A stretch of DNA of 47,884 nucleotides from assembly GCA_028289325.1 (NCBI GenBank), contig JANQQN010000020.1:1-47884 (forward strand), in the 5' to 3' direction. This document shows positions 25,266-34,377 of this stretch, piece by piece (the stretch's first letter is position 1; the number at the start of each line of letters is the position of its first letter). The translations under genes and the position numbers were made by a program. The stretch comes from Myxococcota bacterium (GTDB taxonomy: Bacteria > Myxococcota > Kuafuiibacteriia > Kuafuiibacteriales > Kuafuiibacteriaceae). Below the pieces are notes generated by a model. That model worked only from the letters and a program-made list of their open reading frames with translations. It had not been told where the DNA came from and searched no databases.

Positions 25266-27521
25266 ATGAAGGTCCGGGATAAAGACCTAGATCCGGACCG
25301 GCACTTGAGGGACGTGTTGATGGCCGACGCGTTCCGTCCGTTCTTAGACGCCGCCCGTCAGTCCACCAACGCCGATGAGTGTAACCTTCTGTGTTTAGCC
25401 CCGGTGGCCTGGGGGGTATCATGGCTGAGCTCCAGCGGTGAACCCAAGCCCCGCGACTACCAACTCCCTGTCATCGACGTGCCCGAAATCCTACCCCCGC
25501 CGGAAGCGATGCATCAGCACCTGTTTGATAGGGCAGCGGGATGCATCGGACGATTCGGGGGGTCGGCTGAGGCTTGGGCCCAGCGCCAGCTGGGCAAGGA
25601 GACATTCCCCCTGACCGGCCACTCGCACGCGTTCTCGACGTCTCAGCACGCGCTGTGGTGCCCCACTAACGCCTGCCCCGAAGGGTTGGCTCGAGCCGAC
25701 GATGGGCATCGAGCCCCCACCCTCTTTCAGACGGCTCTAGAATGGGCGTCCAGCGGTCGCGATACTCGAATCCTCGACGCAGACCCCTTCATCGCCGCCA
25801 ACCGGATTCAGCACGAAGATGGATTCCGTTCCGACCAGAGCGGGCTTCGGGTAGCTCAATTCGCCAATCGTCCGGGGCTGGTGGATAGAGACAACTACCA
25901 TCAGTTTCTGGCCGAGCATATTCGCATTCTCAAGCAGGCCGATGTGCAGTTCGATCGGCTGGCCCGACCGACGATCGAGTCGCACTTTCTGCCCGTACGC
26001 GCGCTGGGGCAGTGGCGGGCGGCGTTCGATCTCAAGGTCATTTCGACGGACGCGGATCGCGCCCGAAGCGCGGATCGATGGCGAGCGGGCGACGTCCGGT
26101 TCGCGGTGGACTTCATGCACCCGTCTTGGGAGCCGCTGTTTTCTTATGCTTTGGTGTCCGCGTTTCGTCAGGCCATCGACGCGCCAAACTATCGGCGCGG
26201 CCCGCTCGTTTCCGACATCAAGTCTCTGCTGCCGTTCGCGGTCCTGTGGTGGTCCAAGGAGATTCTTTTTGTCCAGTACGGTGAGACTCGGGCTCGGCTG
26301 GTGCGTGACCACCACGGTCGCTTCGGACTCGATGAGGCGCCGAAGTCGAGGCCCGACCGGTCACCCGGGCCTTCGTTCTTAAGCCGGTTCGATCCCGACG
26401 AACGATGGGCGGGGGGATGGATCGTGCTGAATCTGCGTGAGCTGGGATTGTCTTCGGATATCTATGGCTCGTGGGGCTTCGACGAGATCCACTTTCGGGC
26501 CCCCATGCTCGACGCGACACTGCCTCTTGAAAAGTGGGAGTCCATCGAACAGGCGGTGGGCGCGGTGTTCCGCCGCGCGCTTCGGTCGCGTTTCTACTCG
26601 ATCGACGCGCAAGAGTATCAGGAGAGCTTCAATCGCCTCGCGTACCTATCTCACGGTATCGGCAACGCGCTCAATGCGGCCCACAACCGCCTCCACTCCC
26701 TGTGTACGTCGTTGGCCGACCGCGATGATGAACGCTTCGTTGCCCATCGCGAGCTGATGCAGACCAAAGCGGCGGTCGTCGGCCGGCAGCTCGCCGAAGC
26801 GCAGGGGCTCGCGTACTTTGCCCGCAGTGGGCTGCGGGAGTTCGACGACGGCCCGCCCCGCGACTGGATGCTTCAGCCCAAAGAAGCGCCGTGGGAACGA
26901 GAGGAGGCGATCGAGGCCATGTGGCGGATCTTGGTCTACTTTCTTGGCGCCTACGAGCCGAGAGCGGACGCCGACGACGCGTCGCTGGTCTTTCTATTGG
27001 GCGCGACGCGCAAGGATCTCACGCTCTGCGAGCTCGCGGAGATCGCGCGGCGCCCGACCACGCTCACCCTGCCGCCGTTCTCTCGTCGTCGGATAAACGA
27101 CGTCCGGGGTGGTGCGCCTTTGTTCCTACTTACCCTCGGCTTGGCCGAGATTCTCCGGAACGCGCGCCGACACCTCGTCGATAGCTGGGAAGAGTACTCG
27201 ACGGCCATTCCATCTGACGCTCCTCGGCTGGTCATCGATGTGGAGATCGACGACCGGTGCGACGTTTCGGTCCTGGTGTGTGGGCTGGCTCGGCCCGGCC
27301 ACAATCTGCGCTCCGCTTCGCTCGACCGCATCATCCGCGCCGAGATGTCCCTGCCCCCGAGGCGCCGGTTGATGGACAGCCAACAGGCGCGCTTCGTGCC
27401 GTCGCATGAGGAGTCGATGCTTCACCATCCCGAGTCGGGATTCGTACGAACGCTGGCGCGGTGGCGGTACCGCTCGACGGTCGCTCAGGTCGCGTTTTCC
27501 AGGTTGCAAAGGAAGACGTGA
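25266..27521 (+). CDS. histidine-kinase-like protein with large novel N-terminal region and degenerate ATPase-like C-terminus
   Basis: A 751-residue soluble protein. Residues 1-445 match no family I know; several W/H/P-rich segments suggest a sensor or ligand domain. At about 450-520 there is a two-helix segment with F-N-R-L-A-Y-L-S-H-G-I-G-N-A-L-N (His463), similar to a kinase dimerisation H-box. At 625-640, G-L-A-E-I-L-R-N-A-R-R-H looks like the N-box of a GHKL ATPase (Asn632). The expected G1 box (D-x-G-x-G) and G2 box are not visible, so ATP binding may be lost or divergent. It is coupled to the next gene, which has a receiver-like N-terminus. Function is inference. The start is ATG 25266, with no clear Shine-Dalgarno. 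Confidence 0.7.
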   Translation: MKVRDKDLDPDRHLRDVLMADAFRPFLDAARQSTNADECNLLCLAPVAWGVSWLSSSGEPKPRDYQLPVIDVPEILPPPEAMHQHLFDRAAGCIGRFGGSAEAWAQRQLGKETFPLTGHSHAFSTSQHALWCPTNACPEGLARADDGHRAPTLFQTALEWASSGRDTRILDADPFIAANRIQHEDGFRSDQSGLRVAQFANRPGLVDRDNYHQFLAEHIRILKQADVQFDRLARPTIESHFLPVRALGQWRAAFDLKVISTDADRARSADRWRAGDVRFAVDFMHPSWEPLFSYALVSAFRQAIDAPNYRRGPLVSDIKSLLPFAVLWWSKEILFVQYGETRARLVRDHHGRFGLDEAPKSRPDRSPGPSFLSRFDPDERWAGGWIVLNLRELGLSSDIYGSWGFDEIHFRAPMLDATLPLEKWESIEQAVGAVFRRALRSRFYSIDAQEYQESFNRLAYLSHGIGNALNAAHNRLHSLCTSLADRDDERFVAHRELMQTKAAVVGRQLAEAQGLAYFARSGLREFDDGPPRDWMLQPKEAPWEREEAIEAMWRILVYFLGAYEPRADADDASLVFLLGATRKDLTLCELAEIARRPTTLTLPPFSRRRINDVRGGAPLFLLTLGLAEILRNARRHLVDSWEEYSTAIPSDAPRLVIDVEIDDRCDVSVLVCGLARPGHNLRSASLDRIIRAEMSLPPRRRLMDSQQARFVPSHEESMLHHPESGFVRTLARWRYRSTVAQVAFSRLQRKT

Positions 27522-28879
27522 TGATCGCGCCCCGACCGCTCCGCGTCCTGCTGATCCACGACAACCTGGAGCTCGGTGACGATCCGTCTACGGTGTTGCG
27601 GTCCACGCGCTACGAAATGGTGGCCCCCAGCGTCGGCGTGAAGCGGCCCTACGTTGCGTCGTGGTTCGAGGTCGTCCAGAGCGTGCGCGCGGTCTTGAGC
27701 GGTCATGAACAGGCGTCGATGGGCGCCAATGGGAAGACCGCGCTGCCTGACCTGCTGATCATCGACTGCAACTTCGAAGAGGACAAGCAGGCCCCTGCGT
27801 TGACGAACGGCTTCGGCGGCGCGTCGCATCACGTCGACCCCCGCGGTCTGCTCTACGGGGCGCTGTGGGCGGCCTATATGTCTGGTAAAGCCAGTCATCA
27901 TCCATTCGCGTTCATTCTTTATAGCCAGGCCGCGGATCAGATTCAGGAAGACGGCCTCGGCTTGACGCTGTTCGGGCTGCTGCTGGCCATGTCCGAGCCC
28001 GATGCGGAGTACACGGCGGCCGAGAATAGCCAGGGGGCGGAAGTGCAGCGGCTCCGAGAGGCGCTTCCCAAGTACGTGCAGCGGTGGGACATCTCGGAGG
28101 TCATCGAGCGGGTCGCGGAGCTCTATCGACAGCGTCTGCTCCGGATGTCGCTCGACGACCTGGTGAGCGTGGATCCCACCCGGGTCGAAGACTGCCTAGA
28201 TGCGGTCAAAGCGTTCGTTGCGGGCAAAGGACGCGCACCGTCGGACGAGCTGGGGATATCGTGGCGGGTCCACAACCAAGAGGACCATGTTCAGCTGGCG
28301 TCGCTGGCGCCCGACGCCATGGGCGCCGACGCGACTTGGGATCCCCGGCGATGCGGGCTGCTGGTCCAGTGGTTGGCTGCTCTTCGCGACGGAACGAACT
28401 GGAAGACCCAAAAGTGGAAGAAGCTGATCGAAGCGCGGGACCGCTACGACGGCGATAAGCGGACCGAAATTTTCAAAGCGCTGTCCAAGGGGCCGAGCGA
28501 GCGGGACGGGTTCAGGGTTTTGGCGATGATCATGGTCTGGTGCGAGCGGCAGTGTTGTCTGGCCGCGGCGGTGATTCCTGCGGTGACCGCGCAGGATATC
28601 TTGACCACCCTGGGGATGGAGACCCACCAGGCGCAACGTCCATTGCGCCGGTTCTTCGATCCCCGCATTACCCTGGGGCCGTTTCTCGACTCTCTGTTTG
28701 AGCAAGATACCTGGCCTTACGAGAGTCTCAGCTGGGTCGTGCCCGCGACCCGGTCCTACCTTCGCGACCTCGCCTCGCCGACCGGGATCACGAAGCCTTG
28801 GGTTCAGGTCGGGCCCGAGAAGCTGTCGCTGCCGAAGTCGGTGTTTGCGCCCAAGAATTGGCCGTCGATCGTCGCGTGA
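27521..28879 (+). CDS. protein with receiver-like N-terminus and unknown C-terminal domain
   Basis: A 452-residue soluble protein. The N-terminus looks like a divergent response-regulator receiver: strand L-R-V-L-L-I-H-D-N with an acidic residue (13-15), then P-D-L-L-I-I-D-C-N with the candidate phospho-acceptor Asp82, then F-A-F-I-L-Y-S-Q with Ser135 at the conserved Ser/Thr position. The remaining 300 residues are a helical domain I do not recognise, with W-K-T-Q-K-W-K-K and C-E-R-Q-C-C-L segments. The ATG overlaps the kinase-like stop (TGATG) and AAAGGAAG lies about 6 bp upstream, so it is translated with its partner. The last 76 bp overlap the convergent modC gene. Confidence 0.72.
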   Translation: MIAPRPLRVLLIHDNLELGDDPSTVLRSTRYEMVAPSVGVKRPYVASWFEVVQSVRAVLSGHEQASMGANGKTALPDLLIIDCNFEEDKQAPALTNGFGGASHHVDPRGLLYGALWAAYMSGKASHHPFAFILYSQAADQIQEDGLGLTLFGLLLAMSEPDAEYTAAENSQGAEVQRLREALPKYVQRWDISEVIERVAELYRQRLLRMSLDDLVSVDPTRVEDCLDAVKAFVAGKGRAPSDELGISWRVHNQEDHVQLASLAPDAMGADATWDPRRCGLLVQWLAALRDGTNWKTQKWKKLIEARDRYDGDKRTEIFKALSKGPSERDGFRVLAMIMVWCERQCCLAAAVIPAVTAQDILTTLGMETHQAQRPLRRFFDPRITLGPFLDSLFEQDTWPYESLSWVVPATRSYLRDLASPTGITKPWVQVGPEKLSLPKSVFAPKNWPSIVA

Positions 28880-29625
28880 TCAGGGACGGCGACGGAGGGA
28901 CCGACCGCGGCCGCGAACTCCGCAACGAAGTCCGTCGCGGGTCGGGCGCGCAGGTCGACCACTGTGCCCGACTGAACGACTTGGCCCCCCTCCAGGACGT
29001 AGACCCGGGCGTTGAGGGCCGCGACGTCGCGCACATCGTGGGTCACGATGATCGACGGACGACCGAACTCGCGCAGGCGGTCGGCGAGAAACGTTCGCAC
29101 CGTGCGGCGGGTGGTGGCGTCGAGGGCCGCGAGCGGCTCGTCGAGGAGCAAGAGCTCGGGATCGACGACCAGAGCGCGCGCGAGCGCGACTCGCTGCTGT
29201 TCGCCGCCGGACAGCTCGGTCACTCGCCGACCCGCGAGCGATCCACACCCCAGCTCGGCGAGGAGGGCGTGGGCCCGCTGGTGCCGTTCGCGGCGGGGGC
29301 GCTTGCGGCGTCCCGTGGACAGGCCGAAAGCCACGTTGTCCAAGACGCTGAGATGCGGGAACAGCCGATACCCTTGAGGCACGTAGCCGATCCGCCGGTC
29401 TTCCATGGGCCGGTCGATGCCGCGCTGGGCGCTGACCAACATCGAGTCGCCAACGCGGATCTCCGCCGCTTCGGGGGCCAGCGCGCCGGCGATGACCCTG
29501 AGGAGGGTGGTCTTTCCGCTGCCGTTGGGACCGACAAGCGCGATAGGCGCCGCTTCGCCGTTCAGGTCCACGTCTAGGTTCAGGGTCCCGACGGTCACTC
29601 TGATTGCCGCCTGCCATCCACTCAT
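28804..29625 (-). CDS. modC: molybdate-type ABC transporter ATP-binding protein
   Basis: A 273-residue ATPase of the molybdate import complex. Walker A G-P-N-G-S-G-K-T (32-39), Q-loop V-P-Q-G-Y-R-L-F-P, signature L-S-G-G-E-Q-Q-R (138-145), Walker B L-L-L-L-D-E-P (158-164) and H-loop V-T-H-D are all present. The protein ends about 50 residues after the core and lacks the C-terminal TOBE/MOP molybdate-sensing domain of E. coli ModC. The ATG at 29625 overlaps the modB stop. An open extension to 30327 lies inside modB in another frame and is rejected. Confidence 0.88.
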   Translation of the reverse strand: MSGWQAAIRVTVGTLNLDVDLNGEAAPIALVGPNGSGKTTLLRVIAGALAPEAAEIRVGDSMLVSAQRGIDRPMEDRRIGYVPQGYRLFPHLSVLDNVAFGLSTGRRKRPRRERHQRAHALLAELGCGSLAGRRVTELSGGEQQRVALARALVVDPELLLLDEPLAALDATTRRTVRTFLADRLREFGRPSIIVTHDVRDVAALNARVYVLEGGQVVQSGTVVDLRARPATDFVAEFAAAVGPSVAVPDHATIDGQFLGANTDFGSDSFSGPT

Positions 29626-30418
29626 GGGCTCGTCTCCACCGGGGGCCCGGACGCCGTGGGCAGTAGGCGAACGCCCAGCATCAAAAGTGCGGCTCCCCCG
29701 CCGAGGAACAGCGAGAAGACCACGGCCAGTCGGACGTCGGTCTCCAGCGCGGAGAAGATGGCGAGGGGCATGGTCTGAGTCTTGCCGGTCATGTTGCCCG
29801 CGAACAGCAGGGTGGCGCCGAACTCGCCGAGGGCTCGAGCCCAGGCTAACGAGGCGCCGACGATGATGCCGGAGCGGGTCATGGGCAGGGCGATCCGAAT
29901 GAAGGCGATCGGGGCCGAGGCGCCGAGGGTCCGCGCCACGATCAGCATGTCCGGCTCGATGCGCCGAAAGGCGTTGGCCGCCGCCTGAACGAAGAACGGC
30001 GCCGATACCGTCAGCTGGGCGATGATCACCGCGGCCTCCGTAAACGAGACTTGCACGCCGAAGGGCTCCAGGACCGGCCCCAGAAGGCCGCGACGGCCGT
30101 ACGTCTTGAGCAGCGCCACGCCGACCACCGCGGGGGGAATGACGATCGGGAGGTCGACCAGAACTTCCACCACCCGGGCGAGGCGGTTCGTTGACGTGGC
30201 CAGCCACCACGCGAGAGGCGTTCCGCCGACCACGGTGAGGGCCAGGGTGACGAGGGTGGTGCGGAGGCTCAACCCCATCGCGGGCGCGAACATCGGATCC
30301 GCGACGCCGGCCACGATGTCGTGCCACGAGCTCGACATCGCCAGCGCGATGAGAGGAAGGACCAACAGCCCCACCAGCGCGGCGCCGAACAGCGCGCCTG
30401 CCGCCGATAACGGCGACC

Positions 30419-30422
<4 letters not shown>
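29622..30422 (-). CDS. modB: molybdate-type ABC transporter permease
   Basis: A 266-residue permease with about six membrane segments. The ABC importer EAA loop is clear: [18 protein letters not shown] (about residues 165-182). [15 protein letters not shown] and R-A-L-G-E-F-G-A-T match ModB/CysT-type permeases. It overlaps modA by four bases upstream and modC by four bases downstream, so the three genes form one operon. Confidence 0.93.
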
Positions 30423-31204
<782 letters not shown>

Positions 31205-31207
31205 CGG

Positions 31208-32317
31208 TCAGGCCCTCGCATCCACCGCCGCCACCGTGGTGGCGTGACCGGCCGTCGACAGGTCATAGCCCGGCAGCCCCGAAGCCTCGGCGCGAAACGT
31301 CGGGCGATCGATCAGGTCGACGAAGCGGCGGACCGGACCCGCGTCGAGCCGGCGGTGGGGGATCAGGAGGTCGAATCGCTCCTGCGATATAGGGATGAAC
31401 TTTAGGGGCTCGCTCATCGCCACCGCTTCGATGGCGACGCCCACGTCGGCGACACCCCACCGAACGAGCGCCGCGACTTCCCGGTGGTCGGCGGCCGCTG
31501 GCGCGTGGGGACAAGGCGCGTCCCGCCCGGCGTCACGAAGCATTCGCTCGAGCAGGCGTTGCGCCTGCGCGCCGGGATGGCGGACGACGTATCGCACGTC
31601 CGGCCGGGCGAGATCCGTTGCGGCGGCGATGTCCAGCGGGTTGTCGCCAGCGACGACCAGCCCCTGTCGCCAGACGGCGAGATTGACGATGAGGGACCGC
31701 TCCCCCGGCAGGGTCCGTTGCGCAGCTTGAACGTGACTCTGAGCGTCATCGGCGTCGGCAAAATGAATGCCCGCCGCGTGCACGAGTCGTCGTTCGAGTA
31801 GCGCGAGGGCTCGGGCGCTGTCCGTAGGGACCCACGTCGCCGTCGCCTCCCGGTAGGTCCGGCCCACCCGGTCCGAGAGCACCCCCAGCAACGGCGCACA
31901 TCCGGCGACCAGCGCGTTCTCCTCGAGGGTCGCGACGTCTTCCAGGGGTTCGACCAGCCCCGTCCGCGTGGCGGGGTTCCAGTCGACGAGGAGACCGTCG
32001 GCACAACGCTGGTCGGCGGAGACCGGGTGAGCGACCCAGCGACCATCGACTCGGCCCACAGCGACCCGGGTCCCAACGGGCGGTGCGTCGCTGGCGATCG
32101 TGGCCTCCAGTCGTGGGCCCTGGGGCAGACAAAACAGATCCTCGACCCCACAATGAAGCGCCCTCGCCAGAAGCAGCGCGAGGGTAGTGGAGGGGACCTG
32201 TCGACCGGCTTCGATGGCCACCAGCGCTTGTCGGGACACGCCGACCCGTGCCGCGAGCTCGCCCTGGGACAGACCGGCGTCCGCACGGCGCTGACGAAGA
32301 CTGGACAGTAGGGTCAT
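31208..32317 (-). CDS. HTH regulator with periplasmic-binding-like sensor domain, leading the mod operon
   Basis: A 369-residue regulator. Residues 3-60 are an XRE-type helix-turn-helix ([23 protein letters not shown]). After a linker, a type-2 periplasmic-binding-like domain (about 90-360) has [25 protein letters not shown] and [18 protein letters not shown]. This is the HTH plus COG1910 layout often found beside mod genes. It probably senses molybdate or a related anion in the cytoplasm and controls the operon it begins. The promoter should lie in 32318-32419. Confidence 0.85.
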   Translation of the reverse strand: MTLLSSLRQRRADAGLSQGELAARVGVSRQALVAIEAGRQVPSTTLALLLARALHCGVEDLFCLPQGPRLEATIASDAPPVGTRVAVGRVDGRWVAHPVSADQRCADGLLVDWNPATRTGLVEPLEDVATLEENALVAGCAPLLGVLSDRVGRTYREATATWVPTDSARALALLERRLVHAAGIHFADADDAQSHVQAAQRTLPGERSLIVNLAVWRQGLVVAGDNPLDIAAATDLARPDVRYVVRHPGAQAQRLLERMLRDAGRDAPCPHAPAAADHREVAALVRWGVADVGVAIEAVAMSEPLKFIPISQERFDLLIPHRRLDAGPVRRFVDLIDRPTFRAEASGLPGYDLSTAGHATTVAAVDARA

Positions 32318-32419
32318 CCCGACTAACCGCCCCCAAGCGGCTTCGTTGGAGTAAGCTCAGTGCGACATTATGTAAAGCGTTAACGACAATGGTCGCGGAT
32401 ACGCCGGGCTGCGCCCTCC

Positions 32420-32941
32420 TCAGTCGGACTCATCACCGAGCAGGATAGCGCCCTGAGGGGTCCGAACGACCTTGGTGATGCCCGGGTGCCGGTGCTCCAG
32501 AGCGCCGGCGAGCTGGGTTCGCGCATCGGGGTTGAGCTCCGTATCGTCCGGGTGGTTCGACCGCAGCGCTTCCATGATGACCTTTTCGAGCTCGACGGCG
32601 TCGATGGGTTTGGTGAGGAAGCGGTAGATTTCGCCTTCGTTGATCGCGCGGATGGCCGCATCTACCGTGGCCTGCCCGGTCAGGACTATTCGGATCGTGT
32701 TCGGGTGAGCTCGACGAACTCGGGTCAGGAACTCAGTGCCCGACATCTGAGGCATTCGTTCGTCTGAAACGACGACATCGACATCGACCTCGGCCAGCAG
32801 CTCAAGCGCGAGTCGCGCAGATTCAGCGGTGTAGACCTCGAGGGTCGACCGACGGAAAGACTTTCTGAGGCCGTCGAGCACGGCCGGTTCATCATCGACG
32901 AACAGCACGCAATATCTAGGCTTCAGAGCATCACCTTTCAC
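32420..32941 (-). CDS. single-domain response regulator
   Basis: A 173-residue protein. The receiver has V-D-D-E-P (acidic pocket, 16-19), phospho-acceptor Asp60 in V-V-S-D-E-R-M-P, I-V-L-T-G and F-L-T-K-P (conserved Lys). The C-terminal tail of about 45 residues has no recognisable output domain. The start is GTG with GGAG about 10 bp upstream. It is divergent from a three-gene signalling operon and shares receiver style (V-L-D-G-L-R) with its products, so it probably works in the same pathway as a phosphate sink or protein-interaction output. Confidence 0.88.
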   Translation of the reverse strand: MKGDALKPRYCVLFVDDEPAVLDGLRKSFRRSTLEVYTAESARLALELLAEVDVDVVVSDERMPQMSGTEFLTRVRRAHPNTIRIVLTGQATVDAAIRAINEGEIYRFLTKPIDAVELEKVIMEALRSNHPDDTELNPDARTQLAGALEHRHPGITKVVRTPQGAILLGDESD

Positions 32942-33022
32942 GGAAGTTAGTCTCCATTGACGACGAAAACATACCGCCTTCTTGTCGTCTTATTGTGAGT
33001 TTGACTCGACCTAAAAGACAGG

Positions 33023-33052
33023 TTGGTTCGTTCATTGAACCAGTTTGGTTCG
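33023..33052. promoter_or_regulatory. repeated TTGGTTCG sites in the divergent signalling promoter
   Basis: TTGGTTCG occurs at 33023-33030 and 33045-33052, starts 22 bp apart (about two helical turns), with an inverted related GAACCA at 33037-33042 between them. The region is AT-rich for this window and lies between divergent regulator genes. Candidate binding sites for a dimeric regulator. Confidence 0.4.
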
Positions 33053-33123
33053 AGCAACGAATCTACCGAATTCCTGTGAAGGGTATGCGAAACAGAATAC
33101 TGAGTCTCGACTAATGGTTGACT

Positions 33124-34377
33124 ATGGAGTCTCCATCGCAAAAAGAGCCCCGTTCACGTCGTCGGATTCTCCTTGTCGACGACGAAGCCGCGGTGCTCGA
33201 TGGCCTTAGACGGATAATGCGCCCGCATCGGAAGTCATGGGCGATCGAGACCGCTGGCGATGGGTTGGCTGCGCTCGACCGTCTGCGAGCGCGAGCTTTT
33301 GATGCGATTGTCAGCGACATGAGAATGCCGAAACTCGACGGCGTCGAGCTACTGAAACAAGCTGGGGAACTTCAGCCGGGGATCATTCGGATCACCCTGA
33401 CGGGTGATCCGACGGAGACGGCAATGCTTCGCTCAGCTGGGGTCACGCACCAAATGTTGTCGAAGCCTTGTGATTCCCGGATTCTCATCGAAGCTCTCGA
33501 ACGTTCGTTTCGCCTCCGGGAGACTTTGGGGTCGTCGGAGCTCATTACTTTGGCAGGGCGGCTCAAGCAGCTCCCAAGTCTGCCCGACCTATACACCCGA
33601 TTGATGGAGGAGCTTCAGTCGCCTGAAGTCTCAGTCAGCTCGGTGGGACGGCTGGTTGCACAAGATATGGCGATGTCTGCCAAGCTCTTACAGCTGGTCA
33701 ACTCGGCCTTCTTTGGTCTGTCCCGAGAGGTGACCAATCCCGAGCGGGCCGTCGTTGTGTTGGGGGTGGAGACCGTACGGGCCCTGGTACTGATGTTTCA
33801 TGTATTCGATCAGCTCGACCAGGCTCGGGGTTCGGGCGTGCCGCTCGACCGACTATTTCAGTACGGAATTCTTACCGGCAAGACCGCTCGCCTCATTGCC
33901 AAGGACGCCGGTCTCGGTAAAGCCGAGCTCGACGACGCGTACATGGGCGGGCTCCTGCACGACGTCGGCCTCCTCGTCCTCGGAGCTGCGTTCCGCGACG
34001 AGATGCGCGAGGTTGTCGACGAAGCCCACGTGTCCGGTGATCCCTTGGCGAGAATCGAGAAGAATCGACTCGGGGCGACGCATGCCGATGTGGGCGCGTA
34101 CTTGCTCGGACTGTGGGGGCTTCCGAATCAGATTGTTGAGGCCGTCGCATTTCACCACCGCCCGGACTTCATCGCTTCGTCGACCATAGATAGTACGTGG
34201 GCGACCCGCTGGGGCGTGTTGGCGGCCGTACGTGTCTTCTCCGACCGCTTCCCGCCGTTTGAGCACGATGCTTCGACCTTGACGGACGCGGATCGAGCCG
34301 TGGTGACGGAGGACAGGTTCGAGGCGTGGGTGCGCGACGCGGCCGAGCTTCGTGTGGGGCGAGACGATGGCTCTTGA
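33124..34377 (+). CDS. response regulator with HDOD output domain
   Basis: About 417 residues. The receiver (15-130) has L-L-V-D-D-E, phospho-acceptor Asp65 in I-V-S-D-M-R-M-P, L-T-G-D and L-S-K-P-C. The HDOD domain (about 150-340) begins with L-K-Q-L-P-S-L-P and has M-S-A-K-L-L-Q-L-V-N-S-A-F-F-G, A-V-V-V-L-G-V-E-T-V and G-L-L-H-D-V-G-L-L-V-L. HDOD domains are non-enzymatic HD relatives used in bacterial signalling. ATG 33124 is preferred over the TTG six bases before it. The 3' end overlaps the next start by 11 bp. Confidence 0.9.
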   Translation: MESPSQKEPRSRRRILLVDDEAAVLDGLRRIMRPHRKSWAIETAGDGLAALDRLRARAFDAIVSDMRMPKLDGVELLKQAGELQPGIIRITLTGDPTETAMLRSAGVTHQMLSKPCDSRILIEALERSFRLRETLGSSELITLAGRLKQLPSLPDLYTRLMEELQSPEVSVSSVGRLVAQDMAMSAKLLQLVNSAFFGLSREVTNPERAVVVLGVETVRALVLMFHVFDQLDQARGSGVPLDRLFQYGILTGKTARLIAKDAGLGKAELDDAYMGGLLHDVGLLVLGAAFRDEMREVVDEAHVSGDPLARIEKNRLGATHADVGAYLLGLWGLPNQIVEAVAFHHRPDFIASSTIDSTWATRWGVLAAVRVFSDRFPPFEHDASTLTDADRAVVTEDRFEAWVRDAAELRVGRDDGS

